A stretch of 64,000 nt of DNA, from positions 3,100,001 to 3,164,000 of the forward strand of contig OX336359.1 in assembly GCA_946902875.1 (NCBI GenBank), read 5' to 3'. This document shows, piece after piece, positions 48,901 to 60,900 of the stretch. A model generated the notes under the pieces. It searched no databases. It was given only the letters and a program-made list of their open reading frames with translations, and had not been told where the DNA came from. The translations under genes were made by a program, and so were the position numbers. Each line of letters opens with the position of its first letter. Position 1 is the first letter of the stretch. Origin of the DNA: Nematopogon swammerdamellus. Taxonomy: Eukaryota; Arthropoda; Insecta; Lepidoptera; Adelidae.

Positions 48901-51900
48901 AAGAAGAAATTTTATCTAAAATACTCGAGCTACCTATTTTAAAAAGCATGCGATACGATATTCTGTTATATAGGAAGTACCTATTTTCATCTAGTACAAA
49001 GTTATAGTTTAAAATAATAAATTTAAGCAAGATTATATGCGAAAAATATATTATATTCGAAACTTGACTTACTTTGCCTTGGTTCGTTCGCCTTCAGTGT
49101 ACAATATCGTTTCACACACAATCGAAAATACGCTATTCCGACGCATTTTTTTAAATAATAAATATCATATTTTGTTACAATATTTAAATAGAAATAATTA
49201 TATGTTGAAAAAAAAAAGATTTTTTTTCTCAAGTACAGTCAGTTGCAAAAGAGTAAATACGCCTGAACATGGTAACAATCGTGTTTAGAGTGTTCCAAAG
49301 AGCAAGGGGAAAATAATGATAATATTCCTAAATCATGATATCATTAATATCAATAAATTCCATAAAAAAAAAATTTTTAGTTTCAAAAATTATCTACACT
49401 TTTAGAGCTGACTGTAGCTGTCGAATGAGAATATATCTCTTAAAATACTTAAAAACTATAGAAAGTTTATATACGGTGTTGCAACCCCAACCGTAAAACC
49501 CGAAACGGGGTGATTCTGTACGTGAAATAGAACATCTTTTGTTCTACGACTTTTGAATTTGAAGAAAAAAATAATTTTTTTTCTCCATACATTTTGAGAA
49601 TAGGTATTTATGGAAAAAAAAAATTTTTTTGTTTAAAAAAAAATATTTCGCCACAGAAGTTGTTTAGTTTCTCATAATATAGAACGACCCCCTGATGTCA
49701 GTTAAAAATATTACGGGGGCAATTGCAACACCGTGTATATACAACTGTATATTATCCTCAACTCTAGACCACAGAACAGAACCACATTTATTAAGAGCAG
49801 ACCGCAGTTAGTCACGTGAAGACATGCCAGGTATTTGAACAAAGTATCGCTGTCTCCGTTTCGCCACGCGCACTCCCCGCCAACGCAAGAGGGACAGCTG
49901 CACGCTCTCAGCTATTATACCTACAAATTAAGTCAAAATTTGTCTTTTGGGGCTTATGTTTTCTTGACCGCCAAACCTTATCCGATTTTTACAATTTTTT
50001 TTTGTTGTTGAAATAAGAACATATTATCAGTCTGCATGACATACCTGATTTTAATTTTTTTGGTATCCAATGTAATGTTTAAATAAAGCTTCATGACATT
50101 AACAAACTAAAAAAAAAATACGATCGAAAATCTGAAATTATTATAAATTAATGTATAAAGCGGCCGATATCGGTCGCTCCATTGGCAACAGGTTAAAATG
50201 CAAAAAAAATTATAGGTACGTAGATTAAACTGTCCTTATTATAAGAAAAAAGAAATATAAACATTGCTAAAGGTTTAGGGGTTGAAAAAACAAAAACCAC
50301 GTAAGACGATTTTGTGTGGAGAAATCACGTGACTAACCTATGTCAGCTGCTCTTAAATATTACGCACAGATGGCGCTTTCGTTTTATTATGACTTAAGGG
50401 GGCTCCTTCCTAAATCTAACCTCTCTTTCTAACATTGGCCGTTTTTCATACATTTTATTTTATTATGAAGAAATTATACAACTTATAAAAAAATCCTCTG
50501 GGAGAAACATGCATGATAAAATTATTAATGCCTTTCAATAAAAAAATTTGGCACTCCACATATAATAATTGAAAAAGAAAACTAAAAGTTTATTAAGTTT
50601 TTGTTTTTTTTTTATTATTATATGTGGAGTACCAAATATTTTTCTTGAAAATCATTAATAATTTTATCATGCATGTTTCTCCCAGAGGATTTTTTTATAA
50701 GTTGTATAATTTCTTCATAATAAATTAAAACGCGCATTGTTAGAGTGAGAGGCACAATTTAGGGAGGTGGCCCCTTAAAGTTCACAGAGAGGTGGATACA
50801 AAAATGGAACTTAACTCTATACGCCACTAAGTAGAATGTTCTATGAGAATACTGACCTGACTACTAAGACTGTTCCCGTTAGCCTTGTCACCGCCGACTA
50901 TGGTGCTGCATGGCAGAGGTTTGGCCACCCCGATCGTGACAATCCCTGAAACACAATGACCATAAATATTAGCATGAAAATCTAACTAAAGTGTTGAATA
51001 GGTAGGTATCAATGAGTGGTATTTGAATTATTTGTTTGTGCTTTTAAATCTAGAAACTTATTTTTTTCTCTTCTTTGGTAACTTGACCAATGCTTGTGCT
51101 TCATTAACGTAGATATTAATACTAATAATAAATCTGTAAGGGATGGTTATGAAGTAAGTTACTTTGTTTTATCTATGAGATACTGTTTCTGTTGACTCTA
51201 TGTATGATACTAAAACTAAATTGACGATTTTTTTAAATATTTTCTGTATGTATGTAAATGTTCATCCATAACTCTTAAGCAGATCACCCGAATTCGATGG
51301 AATGTAGTACAAGCACATTTAAATATACGTGACACAGGATAGGCTAAATAAAATTCAGTTCCGGTCACGCTAATATTTATGCAGCTCTCATACAAACCGA
51401 GTTGTTCCGAGCTCCGAAATAAAGTTACGGTTGCGGGTTTACTTACTTTCTTCATTTTAAATACGAATTTTACGCGAGCGAAGCCGCGGGCAAAAGCTAG
51501 TTGCTTCATAAATATTATTATAAATTTTATACTCATTTGTGTATATCGCCTATACTTAAGTACTTATTACTTGTGAAATACGTCGCTTCTTACATGCATA
51601 ATTAATTAGTTTAGAACTTGGATAGGTAAAAGTTGGACCGTTGGCAGGCCTCACGCACTGTACTTGCGCGCGCTAACTACCTACCGCCCGACGGGCCGCC
51701 GGCGGTCTATTTCGGTGGAAATTCGTCAGACGCGCGAAGTATACATAGACGCTCGCCCACGCAACTGCGCGCAGCTGCAAAGCAATAACCACTTTACACT
51801 CGATCGTTAAGGTACATTTTCGCACGCAGCGATTGACGACGTGAAACAGCAGGCTATTAAAGCCCGAAGGTAGGAACATTTTCTATGGAGTGATTTATCT

Positions 51901-54900
51901 GTTACGAAGTAACTATTAAGTAATCTGTGCCGTTGGAGACTGATAGTGGTTCGGATTCCACGTAAAACTGTAAATCACTTCGCCTCTTGCCTTATTAGGT
52001 GGTAGGGTTTAACCCACCCGCGTTGATACCATCGCACTAAATGAAAATTCAGTCGATCCCTCAAAGCGTATTCCCCCATTTTTATAACGCGCCTATAAAA
52101 GTTCAATTTATTTTCATATAGCGCCTATAAAAGTTTAATTTATTTCATAACGCGCCTATAAAAGTTCAATTTATTTCATAAAGCACCTATAAAAGTTCAA
52201 TGTATTTCATAAAGCACCTATAAAAGTTCAATTTATTTCATAACGCGCCTATAAAAGTTAAATTTATTTCATAAAGCACCTATAAAAGTTCAATTTATTT
52301 CATAACGCGCCTATAAAAGTTCAATTTATTCCATAACGCGCCTATAAAAGTTAAATTTATTTCATAACGCGCCTATAAAAGTTCAATTTATTTCATAACT
52401 CTCCTATAAAAGTTCAATTTATTTCATAACGTGCGTAAATAAGTATTACTTGATAAACTCTTTGTTGATTAAGGCAAACCTTTAGGCGCAGACTTGATAG
52501 CGCGCACTGCCACAGCGAGAGGCGCGCGCGCAACGTCCACACCGTTGACAGACAGCAGCCTGTCCCCCGGAGCGAGTCTGCCGTCAGCGGCCGCGGCGCC
52601 GCCGCACACCACCGACCGCACCACGATCACCGAGCGGCCGGCGTCTGATGGATCCTGCCGGCACAGTCACCCATCAGTGATGATTACATTATGACATACG
52701 TACATACATACAGACATACATACTCACATCCATCCCTAAGTGTGTTCTATCGCTTATTCCATGGGGAGTACTCGGAGGAGCTGTTTAACGCGATCCCGCC
52801 GTCCCCTTTCCACCACGCGCACTGGGCAGGGATTGCATCCCTATACGCTGGACTTACCGCGCATGCGTACCAATCGAATCTGCAGATCTTTCCTTTACAG
52901 AACCGGTAAACTCTGGAACGCTCTCCCTGCTCATATATTTCCCCCCAAGTACAGTCTCGGGTCCTTCAAGAGGGGCATGAATGGGCACCTGTCAGGCCGA
53001 CATGGCATTCGCAACCCCCGAATACGACCGAATGTCGATGGGCGCCGTTAGACACCTCATGGTGACTCGGTGCCATATGTCGAACTTACAATAAAAAAAA
53101 AATATTATTTATTTGTTTATACACACACTTAAGTACACTTAACACACGCTGTATATTGACAGTTCGGATAACCAGAGTAATCTGTGTTGTGCTGCAAGGA
53201 CTGCGCTGTTAAATTACAGCACAACACCGACCACCACGTTCACAGTACAAGATAACTATCAAGCAGCAAGTAAGGCACGAAGATCCACCTGCTGCATGAC
53301 TCGGTGGAAGGTGCGTGCCGAGGGAGTGAGTGAGAGGTGAAAGGAGGTTAACCTGTCACCCTTTAGCACGGCATCTCGTCGTCAAAGAACATAAATAGCC
53401 GGCATTGCTAATAAATCAGCAAATTTAAATGGCAATGGGCTGGGCACATTTGTCGAAAGACCCGATAACCACTTTGCTAGATGCTTGCTCGAATGGAGCC
53501 CGCGTGCAATTTAGCGTAGCGGGGGGACCTAAAAAGGGTATCCGGGAGTGGATAAATGAGAAGACGGGATGTCCACGCGTGGTGACCTGCAATGGGAGCA
53601 GAGGCGGACTTTCCAGGCCCGGGCCTAGGGCGGCCAGATATTAGGGGCAGCCAATCTGTACCTGCTGCTGGAAGCAGTGAGCGCAGGTACAGAATAGAAC
53701 GGGTGCCGGCCGGAGCAAGTGCGTGCGACGTGCGGGAGTGGTGAGCGCGGCGCCGCGGCGGCGGAGACGACGCACTATTTCCGCGGACAAAATAATTTAG
53801 CTACGACGATAAGGTCAATATTGCCGCAAAACTTATAAAAAATACTTTTGCTATATGTAAAATAAACCGAGAAATAATAAATTTCTGGCAGTTTGAACCG
53901 AACACAATACTGATTTTCGTACAATATCACATTTGTATCGATGCTGTAAACTTGAAAGGGGCGGCTGCATTGAATGGGGCGGCTGGTACTAAACGGCCTA
54001 GGGCGGCTAAGGCTGCTAGACCGCCTCTGAATGGGAGAAGACTATGTCCCCAGCACCGAATCGATAAGCATTAAAATAGTAACAAACCAGGTAATCGAGT
54101 ATGGAGAAGCCGAGTCCTCTGTCCTCCTTCTGCAGCTGTATGTAGTCGACCTGGTCGCTCCACATGGCGAGCCCACTCAGCGGCTCCAGCGAACGCGACT
54201 TGTTGCGGTCCAGGTCTTGGCAGAACTCTGCAATTACACCCATTCTTTGTTAATTAGGGATTAGCAATTATATTATATGTTGAGCATTAGCGTTGTTATT
54301 ATCAGGCCTCCGTACCGTACGGAGCTGATCGTCCGTCCGTCCATCTGCTCTAACTTTAAAGACCTGTAGCCCAGGTCTTGGCAGAACTCTGCAATTACAC
54401 CCATTCTTTGTTTTTTTTTTTTAGGTTTAACACAATATCATATTTTTTTTTTCTTTTTGTAATTATAACTATTACTTTATTTAATTAAGTAATTAAGTAA
54501 TCAAATCAATTAATAAAGATCTAAAACTAATAACTAAAACTAACCTAAAGCATAACTTACCTATCTAACAAAAGAAAAATTAACAAGAACCTATAAATAA
54601 AAAATTTCTTCCAGTTCAGCCGAGGCAGCCATAGTCCCTAGGACCCTTATAGCGTTCCCTCTTTGAATTTCTAGGCTTATGCGGCGTATGAAGTAAGCCT
54701 TGGCACGCACGTCACCGGACTTATCCACTAGCAATTTCCCGATGGTTTCAGCAAAAGCCAGTGCGTTGCCATTCTTTGTTAATTAAGGATTAGCAATTAT
54801 ATTATATTATATGTTGAACATTAGCGTTGTTATTATCAGGCCTCCGTACCGTACGGAGCTGATCGTCCGTCCGTCCATCTGCTCTAACTTTAAAGACCTG

Positions 54901-57900
54901 TAACCCAGGTCTTGGCAGACCTCTGCAATTACACCCATTCTTTGTTAATTATGGATTAGCAATTATATTATATGTTGAGCATTAGCGTCGTTATTATCAG
55001 GGCTTCGTACCGTACGGATCTGATCGTCCGTCCGTCAATCTGCCCTAACTTTAAAGACCTGTAGCCCAATCACGAGATTTAACCTAACCGCGTACTACGC
55101 TACGCCGCCGTGTTCCCCGCATCATTTTGTATGGAGAAACGGAGCAGCGCCTCTAGTGATAGATTTGCGAACTTCGTTTCCCCATACAAAATGATGCGGA
55201 GAACACGGCGTAGCGTAGCGTAGCGCGTAGCGTAGCGCGTAGCGTAGCGCGTAGCGTAGTAGGTTGAATCTCGTGATTCTACTGTACTCGTATCTCTTGA
55301 ACCGTAATAACATGTAGCCCGTTGAAATTTTCACAGAATTAGTGCTATTATGGGCGCATATCCTAGCAAATATAAAACTTTTATTTTTATTAAGGTGTCC
55401 TCATACCAAGAACTTGCCTCATCCCCTTAATGCTGAGCGGAAAACACTAACTATTGACATAGCCGTTTCGACCGACATTTTATTCGGTGTGGTTGTACCA
55501 ACCAACCCGAGCGGGTTAAACCCTACCACCTAGTAGTAAGGTAAGAAAGGAAAATAGCTACAATTTTAAGTGGAATCCGAACCGCATTCAGCTTCCAACG
55601 CAACGGTCGAACGGTCGCCCATCCAAGCGCTGACCGCGCCAAGGTGTGCTTATGATCATGAAAGACAGTCGACCGACCGCACCACTGAGCTACCGAGGCT
55701 GAGGAAGTTACGAAAGGTGTAAGTAGTACAGAAAGGGATGAACATGATGCCTAACCGTCGTGTCCAGCAGAGATGACAGTATTCGCACTGCACAGCGACG
55801 CGACAGAGCTCTCGGACTTGGCTTTTATAAGGCGCTGTGGTGGCATCAGTAGATTCTGTAGGCTGCCTCCGAGGATATTCTGAAATGGAGAAGTTGCCAG
55901 ATTATAGGTACATACATAACAAATTGTATCGTGTGGGGCCGGTACTTAAAATGAATAACCCCGCTGCATCATTTCCCGTGCATGTCGTAAAAAGCGACTA
56001 AGGGATACGGACGAGATGCCGTGCGAAAGGGCGACAGGCTAGGCACCTCTCACCTGTGGCGCGGTCCTTCCACCGAGTTATGCAGCAGGCGGGCCTTCTG
56101 CTTGATAGTTATCTTGTCGTGGTGGACGTGGTGATCGGTGTTGTGCTGTATTTATCAGAGTCCTTGCAGCACAACACCGACCACCACGTCCGGCAACGCA
56201 TTCAAACAAGATAACTATCAAGCTTGGTATTGAAATCTCGTGAGGGCTACCGATTTACAAGTGGGCTCTTTATCCGCAGATTGGAAAACTACCAGGCGAC
56301 CAGTAACTCAAAAGAGGTGTACCGCTCTCACCCTAGTATGAAACGCGGAGCAGTGCTGAGCTGTGTCTATGACCTGGGAAGGAGCGCCGGTGAGCCGACG
56401 AGCGCAGACCAGCCGGACTGGTGACGTCACGCTTCTGAGACGAGAGACCACCTCGACGTGATGCACTCCTAGTACTCGCCAGCCATTCACCTGGGGATTA
56501 TCATCAGAAAGACTCAATCGTAAGTTCTCAGAGCCCAAGCTTAGGACACAGAAGGTATTTTGGTCTCAAGGTGTGTCAGCATCGAGGTACGTGGAGACCT
56601 GTCATGCCTAGGTACCAGATTGGGAAACATATGTGACGGTGTGTATGTATTTTATGCATGCATGTACAGGTCGGTTAACCAAAGCTGGCGCGTACACAGT
56701 ACTCACACCAATGCAATTGTGCAAGTGCGAGTGAGACAGATCGGGGCATACGCATCACCTCACTCGCACTTGCACAATTGCATTGGCGTGAGTACTGTGT
56801 ACGTGCCAGCTTTGGTTAACCGACCTGTAAAGGTTAGTTTTAAAGAATGCATCGTGACATGAAACATGCCAGTTGAAACAAATATTTTTAATGTCATGCA
56901 ATCTCTTGGTTTTCTTAAATAGTTTTTAGGGTGAAGCAGCTCCTCTGATAGCCTGATTCCCATGTGGACATATTTTTTAAGACAATTCACTACTTATACA
57001 TATATTAACTGTTGTCTGCGGCTTCGCTCGCGTGAAATTCGTATTTCAAAAGAAGAATGGCTCTTAGTTACGTACTTTCTTCGAGAAGATTTATCGTCTT
57101 CCAGAATACAGCTCGGCCTTCAGCCTAGCCTTTAGTTATTTACTTTCTTCGAGAAGGTTTATCTTCATTGTAAACGCAGTTCGGTCTTCGGCCTCGCCCT
57201 TAGTTACTTACTTTCTTCGAGAAGGTTTATCGTTTTCCTGAATTCAGCTCGGCCTTCGGCCTTGCCGCAGAAAGGAACGTGAGATAAAAGAAAATTTAGT
57301 CTACATGTGGCGGCTCTTTAAGAAGGTAAAGGCGCCAATTACATACCTCCAGTAGTTCATCGCCAACTCGGAACAGGCCAGCCATAGCGAGCGGGCCGTG
57401 CGGGGCCATTGCCCTGATGTAGTGTCTCGCCTGTACCTCCCTGCCCCCGATCACTCGCACTGTACCGCAGAGCGAGATGCCCAGTCCAGTGTCTTTCTCC
57501 TTTATTATTGTTCCGACCTGGGGACAGAATGTTTTTTCCAAAGAGTTTGTATTACGTCGCTAAGGAGCGCAGCGAGGACGTAACACAAACTCTTTGGTAT
57601 TTTCATAATAAATAAAGCGAAGTTTCTACGGGCGACCGCCACCCGCCAGGTGGGACGACGACATCAAGTACGTCGGCGGAAAGCAGTGGTTCCGTACCGC
57701 TGAAGGCCGGGAGGACTGGAGGAAAATTGGAGAGGCGTGTGTTCAGCAGTGGACGCTTACACGCTGACTGACTGACTACTAGAGAGTACTTAACGGATGT
57801 CGTCGCTAACTCTACCGATACTGATTGATGCCAAAATATGGCTGACAATAAATAAAGATAAATTATACCTATTCTATATTTGTATAGCTACCTGCAAGAA

Positions 57901-60900
57901 CGGTGTGGGGCCGGTACTTTAAAAGAATAGCCCCACTGCCCCTCTCCGTGTATGTCGTAAAAATGGTAAAAGGCGACTAAGGGATATGACTCCCTTCTTA
58001 TGTTACTAGGTGGTAGGGTTTAACCCGCCCGGGATGATACCACCGAACTGAATGAAAGATCGGTCGAAACGGCTATGTAAATAGGTTGTGTTTTCCGTCC
58101 AGTTCAGTGTAGCCGGCACGACCGAAGGGAAGCACTGACGTGGCACCAAGTTCACCCGGTGTTATGGGCTGACATCACGGATGTTGTAGGTGCTGTAGCC
58201 AACCGTGTCAGTATCCATAAAAAAAATGTGACTTGTAATATGAAATATTATTACGAATAAATGATTTGATTTGATTTGATTTGATATGAACTCACAACAA
58301 TATCTGTGGGATCGCTATGCGCCGGCCAGTCTGTCTCTTGGCTCAGTATCTCCCGCCACTTGTCCTGTATCGTCCTGGCGTCGGCCTGCGCCTGCGCGGC
58401 GCCCTCGTCGCTCATGCCTATCACGATCTCCTGCTCGTCCGACGGCGACATCGGCGATGTGGGGTGCGCGTTCGCCTCCGAGTCCAGCTCTGTCTCGATG
58501 ACAGTTGACTCTTCATACTAGAAGCGAAATTACTATTAATTAATTCCACGATCACAAAACGTTTTAAGCGGCGGGTGGCCGAGTGGTTTGGGCATCGGCT
58601 TCTCATGCGGGAGATCCGAGGTTGGAATCCGGTCGCCGTGTACCAATGAGTTTTTTCTGACGAAAAAATTTACGTGCACACCTACACCTGCTGCTTCACC
58701 GTTCGGAACCGGTGTAAAACTGTAGGTCCCCTCCCTTGCCCCTTACTAGGTGGTAGGCTCAAATTGTAGCCGACTGGGTTGGTACCACCGTACTGGATGT
58801 AAGATGGCCGCATAGCAGCCTCGGTTGTGTTCTCCTCTCGTCCAGTATAGCCAGCAATCCAGGGAAGTCTCCGGTATGGCACCTACCTTCTCGGAGGTGA
58901 TATTGGCTAGTCAGAGCATGTGCTTTGGGCCCTCTGACTTAGCCACCCACACCGGATTACATAAAAAAAACGTGGACTCTGACGGTCGCTATTGTCCAAA
59001 GGTTGGAAGTTGCCCAGCGAGCAATGGAGCGAGCCATGCTGGGAATATCGCTACGTGATATGGTGCGTAACGAGGAAATCCGCCGACGCACCAAAGTAGT
59101 CGATATTGGACACCGGATGACTAAGCTCAAGTGGCAGTGGATGTAATTCGGTATGGGTAGATGTGTCAGAGGGGCCAGGGCGCATGCTCCTACCGGCCAT
59201 TATCACCTGTGGAGTTTTACCCTGGTTCCGAACGGTGAAGTACTAGTACTACTTATGTGAATAGCACACATTTTAGTTTATTTATTGTAAGTACATACTT
59301 ACATACATATCGTAAGTACATATTACAATGTATTAAACTTGTGCGCCATTGACAACATGTGCCATATTTTTTTTTGCAACTGAGGCAAAAAAAAAATCTT
59401 CCTTCAAAAAAGATAACACTGGCCAAGTTCGAGTCGAACTCGCGCATCGAGGGCGCATTCCGTATCGTCATGTCACGGTCGGCGCCACTCACGCCACGGC
59501 GTGTTTAAGAAATGCTTCATATTAGTTAAAATTCATGATTAGTTAAAATGCTTCATAGTCTTGTCGGTAGATGGCGCGCATACACTTTTTAGTTTCTTCT
59601 ATGGGAACCCCCGTGAATTTTTTACTTTTTCTTATTTTTATTATTTGTTGTTATATCGGCAATAATAACACATAATATTATTGTGTGAAAATTGTAACGG
59701 TTCAAAAGATACAGCCCTCGGACAGACAGACAGACAGACGGCGTAGGCTTAGTAATAGGTCCCCGTACCGGATATGGAACCCTAAAAACATAGAAACGTA
59801 AAAAAGACAACGTGCCGGTTTTATCCCGCGCAACGCAACTCAACACAACACAACATAACACAACACAAGACACTATACAGGGTGTTGTAACGGCTACTAC
59901 ATTAAATTTAGAAATTGATTATTGGGATCAATAGTAACAAAAAAGTCAAATAACTTTTTTCTAAATTCCCTTTAAATAAAAAGTTACAGTTTTCATACAA
60001 ACTAATTGATTTATTTAGTGTAAAAGTATCTATAATGTTCCGCACGAAAGTGGGAATGGAAGGCGCGCGGTGATTGAGCGAGCAGGGACGAGTGCGCGGG
60101 CGGAGAGAAGAGATGCGCGGTGGCGGCGCGGCGGAGTTTTTCGACCCCGACCGTTCCCGCGCCAGCACTCTCCCTTCGCGCGCGTCAAATTACACTAGAC
60201 GAAAACATAAATTTCAAAAATTTATATCTCCAAAGCTAGACACTTTAGAGAAAAACTTCATTCACTTTTTTGTCTCGTAAAAACATGAGGATTGCGAAAT
60301 TAATGTACTTGCCGTTACAACACTCTGTATAAGACAAAATAACCTACCACGCTGAAGCTATATTTGGCGAGGGAGGTGACAGAGGGGCTCGGGGGCGCGA
60401 CTGGAGACCGCCTGCCGCCCTCCTGCGCCGCGAGAGCCTTCTGTAGCCTCTCGTACCCCGCGCCGCGCAGGTAGCGCAGGATCTTGAGACGCACGCTCGA
60501 GCCGCGCGCGTCGCGCAGCAGCGCCACAGCCTTGTGATTCGATACACCGTTCAGCGATGTACCGTCCACCTGCAGGCAGACATTTTATTGTGTGTGTTTT
60601 TATTTTTTGCAATTTTTTTTTATTTATTTATTTAGTAAAGGAGGGTTAGGCAGAGAGGTCCCTTCCCTTGCCCCTTACTAGGTGGTACCACTGTACTGAA
60701 TGTAAGATGACCGCATAGCAACCTCGGTTGTGTTCTCCTCTAGTCCAGTATAGCCAGCAATCCAGGGAAGTCTCCGGTATGGCACCTACCTACTCGGAGG
60801 TGATATTGGCTAGTCAGAGCATGTGCTTTGGCCCCTCTGACTCAGCCACCCATACCGGATTACATAAAAAAAAGACAACGTACCTCCACGCGCCACGATC

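Noticed and set aside
49023..49288. Small Lys/Asn/Tyr-rich frames on both strands
   Set aside because: AT-rich chance frames.
55882..57346. Direct join of exon 4 to exon 6
   Set aside because: Phase allows it, but ELLE followed by NILGGS breaks the PDZ fold. The exon at 56332-56490 supplies the missing helix and last strand, so a three-exon path was preferred.
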